Counted from the first letter of the stretch, positions 6,809 to 13,931 are shown. The stretch: 14,933 bases of DNA from an uncultured Lachnospiraceae bacterium (GCA_902780985.1 CACZHN010000047.1:1-14933), one strand, 5' to 3'. Numbers and translations: made by a program. The notes: generated by a model not told the origin, from the letters alone.

Positions 6809-8638
6809 TTACTTATTGAAAAATTCATATACTTTTTCAGCAGATGCCGAGTTCATTCCCGGAACTTTTGAGAGCTCGTCTATATCTGCTTTTTTTATTG
6901 CTTCGATGTTCTTGAAGTAGAGAAGAAGAGCTTTGCGCCTTTTAGGTCCGATTCCTTCTATATCATCAAGTATGGAATGTATCTGTTCCTTGGATCTCAG
7001 AAGCTTATGATATGATATGGCGAATCTGTGAGTTTCGTCCTGCAGTGCAGTGATCATATTTATGGCTTCGCTTCCCTTAGGGAATATGAGCTCTTCGTTT
7101 TTATAATAGAGACCTCTGGTTCTGTGGTTGTCATCCTTTACCATTCCGCAGACAGGGATATCAATACCCAGACTGTCCAGAACCATTTCCGCTACATTTA
7201 CCTGTCCTTTACCACCGTCCATCATGAGAACGTCCGGAAGGACACTGAGTTTTTCATCCGAGAAGCGGCGGGAGAGAACTTCCTTCATAGCAGCATAGTC
7301 GTCAGCACCTTCAAGAGTTCTCAGCTTAAACTTTCTGTAAGAATTCTTTTTGGGTTCTCCGTTTTCGAAAACAACCATTGAAGCTACCTGATTATATCCG
7401 GAAATATGAGATATATCAAAAGCTTCCATTCTGGATATCTTATCTACTCCGATAAGATCCGCTATATCTTTACATGCACCGATGGTGCGCTTTTCGTGTC
7501 TCTTTATACGTTCGATATCCTGAGAAAGTACAAGTTCCGCATTATCCTGAGCCAGCTTTACGAGGGCTTTCATTTCACCCTTCTGAGGTACATGGATATA
7601 TACACGCTGTCCCTTTTTATCTTCCAGGAATTCTTCTATAAGCTTTTCTTCGTTGAGAGGGGTTACGGTTATAACTTCTTTCGGTACGAAAGGAGTAGAG
7701 TTGTAATACTGTTTTACAAACTCCGTGATGATCTCGGAATCAGAATCGCTTTCGTCGGCAGACATATGATGATTGTCTCTTCCGAGAAGATTTCCGTCTC
7801 TTACAAAGAATATGGATATAACGGCGTCGGTGTTGTTTCTTGCAATGGCGATGATGTCTTTATCGTTGCCAGTGGAAGAACTGACTTTCTGTCTTTCCAT
7901 AACCGCATTTATACTCTGTATCAGATCTCTTAATTCGGCAGCCTTCTCGAATTCAAGCTTGGATACGTGGTCCTGCATTTCCGATTGAAGCTTGTCGATG
8001 ACTTCTTTATGATTTCCTCCCAGGAAATGCATGGCTTCGCTGATTTGTTTTGAATAATCTTCCTCCGAGATAAGTCCGGCACATGGGGCGGAGCATTGAC
8101 CTATCTGATAATAAAGGCAAGGTCTGTCGTTCAAATCCGATTTATTAAGGTCTTTATTACAGTTCCTTATTTTGAACAGCTTTTTGATCAGAGCGACCGT
8201 ATCATGCACAGCGCCTCTGTCTGTATACGGACCGAAGTACTTGGATTTGTCACGGGCCATTCTGTGGCTGAATATGACTCTCGGGAAGTTTTCGCCTATA
8301 GTTACTTTGATATAAGGATATCCCTTATCATCGGTCATGAGAGTATTGAATCTCGGACGATGTTCCTTGATAAGATTACATTCCAGAACCAGGGCTTCCA
8401 TTTCGGAAGAGGTTATGATGTATTCGAAATAAGAGATGAGACTTACCATTTTGGCAATCTTAAGAGAACCGTTATGGCCATGGCCTTTACGGAAATACTG
8501 TCTCACACGGTTGTGAAGATCCACGGCTTTGCCCACGTAGAGAATCTCTTCCGTGGAGCTGTGCATGATATAAACACCCGGACTGTGGGGCAGTTTGCTC
8601 AGTTCTTCTTCAAGATTAAATACCGGATTATCGCTCAA
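6809..8638 (-). CDS. uvrC: UvrABC excinuclease subunit C, 609 residues
   Basis: UvrC makes both incisions around bulky DNA lesions after UvrA/UvrB loading. Visible parts: the GIY-YIG nuclease domain (about 14-98, with GVYIM and YVGKA and Glu81 in SEMEALVLE); a four-cysteine region (Cys160, 174, 182, 186) matching the Fe-S ligands reported for UvrC; a UVR motif binding UvrB (about 209-244); the RNase H-like nuclease with AFDISH (Asp408), MMDGGKGQ (Asp474) and DETHRFA (His537); and tandem helix-hairpin-helix motifs (about 556-607, EGIGPKRR and VPGMNSASA). Length is normal. The start is TTG at 8638 with CGGAG about 8 bases upstream; the next in-frame Met (residue 25) would cut into the GIY-YIG fold. 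It is followed closely by yqeG and is divergent from hprK. Confidence 0.98.
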   Translation of the reverse strand: MSDNPVFNLEEELSKLPHSPGVYIMHSSTEEILYVGKAVDLHNRVRQYFRKGHGHNGSLKIAKMVSLISYFEYIITSSEMEALVLECNLIKEHRPRFNTLMTDDKGYPYIKVTIGENFPRVIFSHRMARDKSKYFGPYTDRGAVHDTVALIKKLFKIRNCNKDLNKSDLNDRPCLYYQIGQCSAPCAGLISEEDYSKQISEAMHFLGGNHKEVIDKLQSEMQDHVSKLEFEKAAELRDLIQSINAVMERQKVSSSTGNDKDIIAIARNNTDAVISIFFVRDGNLLGRDNHHMSADESDSDSEIITEFVKQYYNSTPFVPKEVITVTPLNEEKLIEEFLEDKKGQRVYIHVPQKGEMKALVKLAQDNAELVLSQDIERIKRHEKRTIGACKDIADLIGVDKISRMEAFDISHISGYNQVASMVVFENGEPKKNSYRKFKLRTLEGADDYAAMKEVLSRRFSDEKLSVLPDVLMMDGGKGQVNVAEMVLDSLGIDIPVCGMVKDDNHRTRGLYYKNEELIFPKGSEAINMITALQDETHRFAISYHKLLRSKEQIHSILDDIEGIGPKRRKALLLYFKNIEAIKKADIDELSKVPGMNSASAEKVYEFFNK

Positions 8639-8670
8639 TGTTAAATCTCCGAAATGCTTATAATGTAGGC

Positions 8671-8682
8671 GTCGTTAACGAC
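8671..8682. promoter_or_regulatory. 12-bp perfect palindrome at the uvrC transcription start
   Basis: GTCGTTAACGAC is self-complementary and lies just downstream of the predicted uvrC start, where an operator could act. It does not match the Firmicutes LexA box (GAAC-N4-GTTC). Function unknown; chance is possible. Confidence 0.3.
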
Positions 8683-8690
8683 CGACAAAC

Positions 8691-8718
8691 ATTTTATCAT
8701 ATATTGGAATATAGTGAA
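8691..8718 (-). promoter_or_regulatory. Candidate uvrC promoter
   Basis: On the minus strand TTCACT (8718-8713), a 16-bp spacer and an extended -10 TGATAAAAT (8699-8691) predict a start near 8684 and a leader of about 45 bases before the TTG. The -35 matches consensus at four of six positions. Confidence 0.5.
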
Positions 8719-8746
8719 ATATTTTAGTGAGAAAAACCGAGAGATA

Positions 8747-8755
8747 TGGTATCAT
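8747..8755 (+). promoter_or_regulatory. Extended -10 promoter for hprK
   Basis: TGGTATCAT is a TGn plus TATCAT (8750-8755) extended -10; the -35 region (about 8727-8732) is weak. The predicted start is near 8762, leaving a leader of about 55 bases before the ATG at 8817. Confidence 0.5.
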
Positions 8756-8761
8756 AACATA

Positions 8762-8781
8762 GTGTCACAAAAGGGTGACGC
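8762..8781 (+). promoter_or_regulatory. Inverted repeat at the 5' end of the hprK transcript
   Basis: GTCAC (8764-8768) and GTGAC (8775-8779) are separated by 6 bases, and the pairing extends through a T-G wobble to an outer G-C. It sits right at the predicted hprK start, so it could be an operator half-site pair or a 5' mRNA hairpin. No U-tract follows, so it is not a terminator. Confidence 0.3.
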
Positions 8782-8816
8782 AGTCCTTATGTTTATTGAT
8801 CACAGAGGAGGCCGTA

Positions 8817-9746
8817 ATGGAAGCAGAATACAGTGTTACACTGACACAGTTTATAAATAAAATGAACCTTAAGAATCATACTCCGGAGATAAATACGGAT
8901 AAGATTCTTATAACAGATCCCGATATTAACAGACCGGCTCTTCAGCTTGCCGGATTCTTCGAACATTTCGATTCGTCCAGAGTACAGATATGCGGAAATG
9001 TAGAGCATGCCTATCTTGCTGACATGCATACAAAAGAAGAGAATATAAAGATCTTCGATCAGCTTTTCTCATTTCCGATTCCGTGTCTTGTATTCTGTCG
9101 AGATATTATCCCGTATGACTTCATAATAGAAGAAGGAAAGAAGCACGGTATTCCTATTCTTACCAGTGCGGCTACCACATCTTCTTTCGTTCATGAGTCG
9201 GTTCGATGGCTTCATGAGGAACTTGCTCCCAGAATTTCAATCCATGCCGTTCTTGTCGACGTATTCGGTGAAGGTGTTCTTATCATGGGAGACAGCGGTA
9301 TAGGAAAGAGCGAGGCCGCTCTCGAACTTATAAAGCGCGGTCACAGACTTGTTGCGGATGATGTGGTTGAAATCAAGCAGATAAGTGATGATACCCTTAT
9401 CGGTCAGTCACCTGAGATGATACGTAACTTCATCGAGCTTCGTGGTATCGGAATCATAGATGTTAAGACCATGTTCGGTGTTGAGTGCGTTAAGCTGTCT
9501 CAGCAGATAGATCTGGTAATCAAGCTTGAAGAGTGGAACAAGGATGCCAAGTATGACCGTATGGGACTCACGGATCAGTATACCGAGTTCCTCGGAACAA
9601 AAGTCGTATCCCATGCGATACCTATCAGACCGGGACGTAACCTGGCTATCATCGTTGAGTCCGCAGCCGTAAACCACAGACAGAAGAAGATGGGTTACAA
9701 TGCGGCTCAGGAGTTCTATAACAGGATTACAGAGAATCTTAAGTAA
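8817..9746 (+). CDS. hprK: HPr kinase/phosphorylase, 309 residues
   Basis: HprK phosphorylates Ser46 of HPr or Crh when glycolytic intermediates are high and removes the phosphate with inorganic phosphate when they are low, controlling CcpA-dependent catabolite repression in Firmicutes. The C-terminal domain has the P-loop GDSGIGKSE (158-166), the conserved ISIHAVLVD strand before it, RGHRLVADD after it, and the HprK signature ELRGIGIIDVKTMFG. The N-terminal domain is the usual DRTGG-like half, and total length equals the family norm. The ATG at 8817 has GAGGAGG 5 bases upstream; an in-frame GTG at 8775 lies in the inverted repeat and has no ribosome site. The gene is divergent from uvrC, is followed by glcK, and its probable substrate is encoded at 13592. 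Confidence 0.97.
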   Translation: MEAEYSVTLTQFINKMNLKNHTPEINTDKILITDPDINRPALQLAGFFEHFDSSRVQICGNVEHAYLADMHTKEENIKIFDQLFSFPIPCLVFCRDIIPYDFIIEEGKKHGIPILTSAATTSSFVHESVRWLHEELAPRISIHAVLVDVFGEGVLIMGDSGIGKSEAALELIKRGHRLVADDVVEIKQISDDTLIGQSPEMIRNFIELRGIGIIDVKTMFGVECVKLSQQIDLVIKLEEWNKDAKYDRMGLTDQYTEFLGTKVVSHAIPIRPGRNLAIIVESAAVNHRQKKMGYNAAQEFYNRITENLK

Positions 9747-9760
9747 GATTCTGTAATTTA
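9733..9760 (+). other. Weak hairpin across the hprK stop codon
   Basis: AGAATCTT (9733-9740) and AAGATTCT (9745-9752) form an 8-bp AT-rich stem with a 4-base loop, followed by GTAATTTA. The T content is poor, so this is at best a partial terminator. There is no room for a convincing separate glcK promoter with a leader, so readthrough from hprK into glcK is expected. Confidence 0.3.
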
Positions 9761-9790
9761 TATATTTACTACACGGAGGGTTTTTATATT

Positions 9791-10729
9791 ATGTCAAGAT
9801 TTGTATTCGGAGTTGATATCGGAGGCACAACAGTTAAGATCGGTCTTTTCTCGATCGAAGGTGAGCTCCTTGATAAGTGGGAGATCACAACAAGAACTGA
9901 TGAGGGTGGTGCTTATATTCTTTCCGATATTGCTGAATCGGTTAAGGCTAAAATGCAGGAGAAGGATATCACCGTTGATGACGTTAAGGGTGTCGGAATG
10001 GGTGTACCGGGTCCTGTTAAGGAAGACGGAACGGTTATCAAGTGCGTAAACCTCGGCTGGGGTATTTTCAATGCAGCCGAAGAGTTAAGCAAGCTTCTGG
10101 GACTTCCGGTAAAGGCAGGAAATGATGCCAACATGGCTGCACTCGGTGAGATGTGGCAGGGCGGCGGAAAAGGCCATAAGAATGTAGTATGCGTAACTCT
10201 CGGAACAGGTGTCGGCGGAGGAATCATCCTCAACGGAAAGATGCTTGCCGGGGTTAACGGAGCAGGCGGAGAAATCGGCCATATCACTATCGACCCTGAA
10301 GAAACTGATGCGTGTAACTGCGGTAAGAAGGGATGTCTTGAGCAGTATGCTTCCGCAACCGGAATCGTAAGAATGGCAAACAAGCTTCTTAATGAAAGCG
10401 ATAAGCCATCTAAGCTCAGAGAGGTTCAGTACATTTCAGCTAAAGAGATCTTCGATCAGGCTAAGTCCGGAGATGAGCTTTCACTTGCACTTGTAGAAGA
10501 ACTCGGAAGAAGACTCGGTTTTGCACTCGCAAATATCGCTTGTGTTGTTGATCCTGAGATCTTCGTTATCGGCGGAGGAGTATCAAGAGCCGGAGCTATC
10601 CTTATAGATACAGTAAAGAAGTATTTCCAGCAGTATGCATTCCATGCATGCAAGAATACAGAGTTCGAAGTGGCTAAGCTCGGTAATGATGCAGGTATGT
10701 ACGGAGGAGCTTGTTCGGTACTCGAATAA
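9791..10729 (+). CDS. glcK: ROK-family glucokinase, 312 residues
   Basis: It phosphorylates glucose to glucose 6-phosphate with ATP in the cytosol, the entry step for glucose that arrives by non-PTS transport or from oligosaccharide breakdown. The sequence shows the N-terminal phosphate loop DIGGTTVK (9-16), the catalytic Asp in GNDANMAALGE (Asp112), GTGVGGGI, the sugar-binding GGEIGH (Glu161, His164) and the zinc motif CNCGKKGC (175-182) typical of bacterial ROK glucokinases. Length fits. The start ATG has CGGAGGG 10 bases upstream. It lies 44 bases after hprK and probably shares its transcript. An ROK kinase with another hexose specificity cannot be excluded, but full agreement with the glucokinase subgroup motifs makes glucose likely. 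Confidence 0.93.
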   Translation: MSRFVFGVDIGGTTVKIGLFSIEGELLDKWEITTRTDEGGAYILSDIAESVKAKMQEKDITVDDVKGVGMGVPGPVKEDGTVIKCVNLGWGIFNAAEELSKLLGLPVKAGNDANMAALGEMWQGGGKGHKNVVCVTLGTGVGGGIILNGKMLAGVNGAGGEIGHITIDPEETDACNCGKKGCLEQYASATGIVRMANKLLNESDKPSKLREVQYISAKEIFDQAKSGDELSLALVEELGRRLGFALANIACVVDPEIFVIGGGVSRAGAILIDTVKKYFQQYAFHACKNTEFEVAKLGNDAGMYGGACSVLE

Positions 10730-10794
10730 GCGTATTATGTCAAAATCAACATAAAAAAATCATAATTCTGCATTATTTCGGCTTTTTTGACATA

Positions 10795-10823
10795 TTGAAA
10801 AAAGATATTCAATAGTTTAGTAT
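10795..10823 (+). promoter_or_regulatory. Candidate murB promoter
   Basis: TTGAAA (10795-10800), a 17-bp spacer and TAGTAT (10818-10823) form a possible promoter; TATTAT at 10821-10826 is an alternative -10 with 20-bp spacing. A consensus TTGACA at 10787-10792 has only the poor CAATAG at 17 bp. Start predicted near 10830. The rest of the 144-base glcK-murB gap is A/T-rich with no other clear signal. Confidence 0.4.
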
Positions 10824-10827
10824 TATA

Positions 10828-10854
10828 CGAGCAGGCATTTGCCTGCTCGATTTT
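10828..10854 (+). terminator. Strong GC hairpin between glcK and murB (terminator or 5' leader hairpin)
   Basis: CGAGCAGGCA (10828-10837) and TGCCTGCTCG (10840-10849) pair perfectly, giving a stem of 9-10 bp with a 2-4 base loop, followed by only four T (10851-10854). It can be read as the glcK terminator, but the predicted murB start falls at its first bases, so it may instead be a stabilising hairpin at the murB mRNA 5' end. It ends 20 bases before the murB ATG. Confidence 0.5.
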
Positions 10855-10873
10855 ATGCTTATGGTGGTTTATA

Positions 10874-11734
10874 ATGATCCAACTTGAAAACGAACCGATG
10901 AGGAAACATACCACTTTCAGAACAGGTGGTCCTGCAAAGTGTTTCATTAAAGTACAGTCGGTTGAAGATATAATTAAAATTTCAGAAGAGAAGTCTCCGG
11001 ATGATATCCTTATAATCGGAAACGGCAGCAACCTGCTTGTTTCCGATAAAGGTATAGATGCTACGGTTGTACAGATATATGATGAGTTTTGTTCCATAAG
11101 TCTGATCGATGAGTGTACTATACATGCAGATGCCGGTGCACTTTTATCAAAGGTTGCTTCATTTGCAAGAGACAACAGTCTTACTGGTTTCGAGTTTGCT
11201 TCGGGCATTCCGGGAACCGCAGGCGGCGCTGTATTTATGAATGCAGGTGCTTACGGCGGAGAGATGAAGGATTGTGTCGTAAAGGTTTATGCCGTAGCAG
11301 ACGGTAAAGCCGTTACATTTACAAATGAAGAGATGCATTTCGGCTATCGTGAAAGTGTAGCCATGCATAAGAATATGATAATCACAGGAGTTGATATCAA
11401 GCTTGAAAAAGGAGATATCAATTCTATAAATGCATTAATGAGTGATCTTAACTGCAGAAGACGAGAGAAACAGCCGCTGGAATATCCTAGTGCGGGTTCT
11501 ACATTTAAAAGACCTGAAGGATATTTTGCAGGAAAGCTCATAATGGACAGCGGACTTGCGGGTTATTCCGTAGGAGATGCCCAGGTCAGCGAAAAGCATT
11601 GCGGTTTTGTAATCAATAAGGGGAATGCGACATCCGAAGATATTTACAGACTTATCTGTGATGTTCAGAAGATTGTTAAAGATAAAACAGGAATAGATCT
11701 GGAAACGGAAGTCAGACTTACAGGTGAGTTCTGA
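10874..11734 (+). CDS. murB: UDP-N-acetylenolpyruvoylglucosamine reductase, 286 residues
   Basis: MurB is the FAD-dependent, NADPH-using reductase that converts UDP-GlcNAc-enolpyruvate to UDP-MurNAc in cytosolic peptidoglycan precursor synthesis. It shows the family start MRKHTTFRTGG, FAD-binding IGNGSNLL (48-55) and GIPGTAGGAVFMNAGAYGGE (111-130), FGYRES (catalytic Arg159), YPSAGSTFKRP (catalytic Ser209) and TEVRLTGEF (catalytic Glu279). The GYFAGKLI and KHCGFVINKGNAT segments place it with the Bacillus-type (type II) enzymes. It is slightly shorter than B. subtilis MurB because the N-terminus is short. The ribosome site is weak (TGGTGG about 6 bases before ATG), so the start is the least certain in this operon, but no better in-frame start exists. 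rapZ follows after 35 bases. Confidence 0.96.
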   Translation: MIQLENEPMRKHTTFRTGGPAKCFIKVQSVEDIIKISEEKSPDDILIIGNGSNLLVSDKGIDATVVQIYDEFCSISLIDECTIHADAGALLSKVASFARDNSLTGFEFASGIPGTAGGAVFMNAGAYGGEMKDCVVKVYAVADGKAVTFTNEEMHFGYRESVAMHKNMIITGVDIKLEKGDINSINALMSDLNCRRREKQPLEYPSAGSTFKRPEGYFAGKLIMDSGLAGYSVGDAQVSEKHCGFVINKGNATSEDIYRLICDVQKIVKDKTGIDLETEVRLTGEF

Positions 11735-11769
11735 TAACCGATATTGCTATATTTTCAGAGGGGTTGAAT

Positions 11770-12651
11770 ATGCGTTTTATAATTGTTACAGGTATGAGCG
11801 GAGCCGGAAAATCGACAGTACTCAAAGCGCTTGAGGATCTGGGGTATTTTTGTGTTGATAATCTTCCGGTGCTTCTTATTGAAAAATTCGCCGAAATTTC
11901 CAGAGACAGCAATTTCAGCCATGATAAAGTAGCTATCGGAATCGATATCAGAAGCGGTGAGGCTCTCGGAGAGCTGAGCAGTGCTTTGGACAGATTGAGA
12001 GACGATAAGTTTACTTACGAAGTTTTATATCTTGATGCAACGGATAAAGTCCTTGTAAAGAGATATAAGGAAACAAGAAGAGAACACCCGCTGGGACGCG
12101 GCGGAAGAATAGAAGACGGTATTGCGGAAGAGAGAAAGAGAATAGAATTTCTCAAGAAGATGGCGGATTACACCATCGATACAAGCAATCTTCTGACAAG
12201 AGAACTTAAGAGCGAAGTAAGACGTATAAATAAGAAGGGTAAGGATTATACAAATATGATCGTTACCATCATGAGCTTCGGTTATAAGTTCGGTATACCG
12301 CAGGATGCGGATTTTGTATTTGATGTAAGGTTCATGCCTAATCCGTATTATGTATCGGAACTTAAGTCAAAAACGGGAAACGATCAGGAAGTAAGGGATT
12401 ACGTTATGGATTCCGATGCTTCGAAGGAATTCATGGTCAAACTTGCGGATATGTGCAAGTTCCTGGTTCCTAATTTCATAGATAACGAAGACAGACATCA
12501 GATTATTATAGCTGTCGGCTGTACAGGGGGAAGACACAGATCTGTTACTGTAGCGAATGAACTGGGAGATATGCTTAACGATCTTCCGTATTCTACAAGA
12601 GTTTTCCATAGAGATATAGCAAATGACAGTTATGTAAAGGGTGAGGTATAA
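11770..12651 (+). CDS. rapZ: RapZ/YvcJ-family P-loop nucleotide-binding protein, 293 residues
   Basis: The N-terminal P-loop is GMSGAGKST (8-16), followed by the family-specific LEDLGYFCVDNLP, and the C-terminal domain has IAVGCTGGRHRSVTVAN. In E. coli RapZ is an RNA-binding adaptor controlling glucosamine-6-phosphate synthase; in Firmicutes the orthologue YvcJ binds and hydrolyses nucleotides and its role is less clear. The ATG at 11770 is chosen because AGAGGGG ends 6 bases upstream; the in-frame TTG at 11764 directly abuts that site. Its TAA is immediately followed by the whiA ATG, so the two are translationally coupled. In B. subtilis yvcK lies between these genes; here nothing does. Confidence 0.96.
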   Translation: MRFIIVTGMSGAGKSTVLKALEDLGYFCVDNLPVLLIEKFAEISRDSNFSHDKVAIGIDIRSGEALGELSSALDRLRDDKFTYEVLYLDATDKVLVKRYKETRREHPLGRGGRIEDGIAEERKRIEFLKKMADYTIDTSNLLTRELKSEVRRINKKGKDYTNMIVTIMSFGYKFGIPQDADFVFDVRFMPNPYYVSELKSKTGNDQEVRDYVMDSDASKEFMVKLADMCKFLVPNFIDNEDRHQIIIAVGCTGGRHRSVTVANELGDMLNDLPYSTRVFHRDIANDSYVKGEV

Positions 12652-13569
12652 ATGTCCTTTTCCGCAGATGTTAAAAATGAACTTATACTGAGATCCGACA
12701 GTTCTATGCATTGTCGAATTGCAGAGCTGGCAGGCGCCCTGTCGGTTAACGGGCGTTTTGTGGACGACAAGGATGGGAATAAATATTTGTCCGTAAGAGC
12801 GGATAATCCGGCACTTGCAGAGAAGCTTTCACGATTGCTTTACAATGTAATGGAGAGAAGATTTAATTTCGATCCGTCATACGTGGAAGCTAAACACGGT
12901 TTCAGAATAATAATAAGTGATGAAGCGATTCTTAAGGAGTTGTGTGAGAAGCTTAAGCTTTATAACGCAGATGTGTATGTTGAATCAGGCAATCTCGTTA
13001 CAGAGAGGACCTGCTGCAAGAAAGCATATCTGAGAGGAGCATTTCTCACAGGGGGATCGGTGTCCAGCCCCGAAAAAGCGTATCAGCTTGAGATAGCTTG
13101 TACTACCGAAAAGAACGCCGATAAACTTTCCGAGATTCTTATGTCTCTCCATCTGGAGTCAAAGAGGATTAAGAGAAAGAGCAGATTCATCGTATATATT
13201 AAAGACGGTGATACCATATCCGATTTCCTGGGCATGACAGGCGGCATGAATTCCCTTATGGAATTTGAGAATATACGTGTTCTCAAAGAAATGAGGAATT
13301 CCATAAATCGCGAAGTTAACTGCGATACCGCCAATATCAATAAGGTTGTTAATGCTGCGACAAAGCAGATTGACGATATAAAGCTTATCGAAGAAAGAAG
13401 AGGGCTGGACAGTCTTCCGGAACAGCTTAAAACTGTTGCCGAAATAAGACTTGCCAATCCACATCTGTCTCTCGCTGAGCTGGGTGAAAGACTGAGTCCT
13501 CCTCTTGGTAAGTCGGGAGTAAATCACCGCCTTGCAAAGATAAGCAAGATTGCAGACTCAATGAGATAA
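12652..13569 (+). CDS. whiA: DNA-binding protein WhiA, 305 residues
   Basis: WhiA proteins join a degenerate LAGLIDADG homing-endonuclease fold to a C-terminal helix-turn-helix. In actinomycetes WhiA is a sporulation and division regulator; in B. subtilis it binds DNA and affects cell division and chromosome segregation. Visible features: the typical start SFSADVKNEL, the endonuclease-like GAFLTGGSVSSPEKAYQLE segment around residues 127-145, and a C-terminal HTH with LPEQLKTVAEIRLANP followed by LSLAELGERL and LGKSGVNHRL. It begins at the base after the rapZ stop, and its ribosome site (GGGTGAG) lies within the rapZ end. The HPr-family gene follows 22 bases later. Confidence 0.96.
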   Translation: MSFSADVKNELILRSDSSMHCRIAELAGALSVNGRFVDDKDGNKYLSVRADNPALAEKLSRLLYNVMERRFNFDPSYVEAKHGFRIIISDEAILKELCEKLKLYNADVYVESGNLVTERTCCKKAYLRGAFLTGGSVSSPEKAYQLEIACTTEKNADKLSEILMSLHLESKRIKRKSRFIVYIKDGDTISDFLGMTGGMNSLMEFENIRVLKEMRNSINREVNCDTANINKVVNAATKQIDDIKLIEERRGLDSLPEQLKTVAEIRLANPHLSLAELGERLSPPLGKSGVNHRLAKISKIADSMR

Positions 13570-13591
13570 TCATTTTATAAGGAGAGTTGTT

Positions 13592-13849
13592 ATGACTACA
13601 AAGAAGATTGTTGTGAAGTTACCAAGTTATGCTGAAGCACGTCCGGTTGCCGAGATAGTCCAGACAGCAAGCAGATTTGACAGCGAGATATACCTTATTT
13701 CAGGTAATAAGAAGATCAACGCAAAGAGCATAATGGGCATGATGAGTCTTGGTTTATGTAACGAAGAAGAGATCGAAGTTGAGGCAACAGGAAACGACGA
13801 GCAGGATGCGGTAAACGCAATTACAAATTATATTGGTTCAGTTGCTTAA
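13592..13849 (+). CDS. crh: Crh-like HPr-family protein lacking the PTS histidine, 85 residues
   Basis: Fold and length are those of HPr, but at position 15, where HPr has the His phosphorylated by enzyme I (HARPA), this protein has Glu (AEARPVAEIV; Glu15, Arg17). The regulatory site is kept exactly: Ser46 in NAKSIMGMMSLGL, the HprK target and CcpA/HprK docking surface. B. subtilis Crh has the same pattern with Gln15 and is encoded just after yvcL (whiA), as here. The expected role is a CcpA corepressor or metabolic signalling protein phosphorylated at Ser46 by the HprK encoded at 8817, with no PTS phosphotransfer. The ribosome site AAGGAG lies 7 bases before ATG. It follows whiA by 22 bases and probably ends the operon; no hairpin terminator is visible after it. 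It could be named simply an HPr-family protein; the Crh assignment rests on residue 15 and synteny. Confidence 0.93.
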   Translation: MTTKKIVVKLPSYAEARPVAEIVQTASRFDSEIYLISGNKKINAKSIMGMMSLGLCNEEEIEVEATGNDEQDAVNAITNYIGSVA

Positions 13850-13876
13850 TTTACTGTGGCATTGGCCCCTGAAGTA

Positions 13877-13885
13877 TGGTAAAAT
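13877..13885 (+). promoter_or_regulatory. Extended -10 promoter for the last gene
   Basis: TGGTAAAAT is a TGn plus TAAAAT (13880-13885) extended -10 in the context TATGGTA, as at the hprK promoter. The -35 is poor. The predicted start near 13892 gives a leader of about 40 bases containing a CGAAAATTTTCG palindrome (13906-13917) next to the ribosome site. Confidence 0.45.
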
Positions 13886-13931
13886 ATCTCTGCATGAGAT
13901 TTTTTCGAAAATTTTCGGAGGTATATAGGTT

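Noticed and set aside
7406..7933. 175-codon plus-strand reading frame opposite uvrC
   Set aside because: It is the antisense of a strongly conserved gene, has no ribosome site, and its translation is rich in Phe, Tyr and Arg without domain character.
8775..8816. In-frame GTG start for HprK
   Set aside because: It lies in the inverted repeat near the predicted transcription start and lacks a ribosome site; 8817 gives the normal family length.
10735..11208. 157-codon minus-strand reading frame over the glcK-murB gap and murB start
   Set aside because: Most of it is antisense to murB; the part in the gap is A/T-rich and no promoter or ribosome site faces it.
11745..11753. TGCTATATT as a possible rapZ promoter
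   Set aside because: The transcript would start around the ribosome site itself, leaving no usable leader, and no -35 is present.
13906..13917. CGAAAATTTTCG palindrome before the last gene as a regulatory hairpin
   Set aside because: A loopless, mostly A-T palindrome folds poorly; it is noted only as a possible protein site without support.
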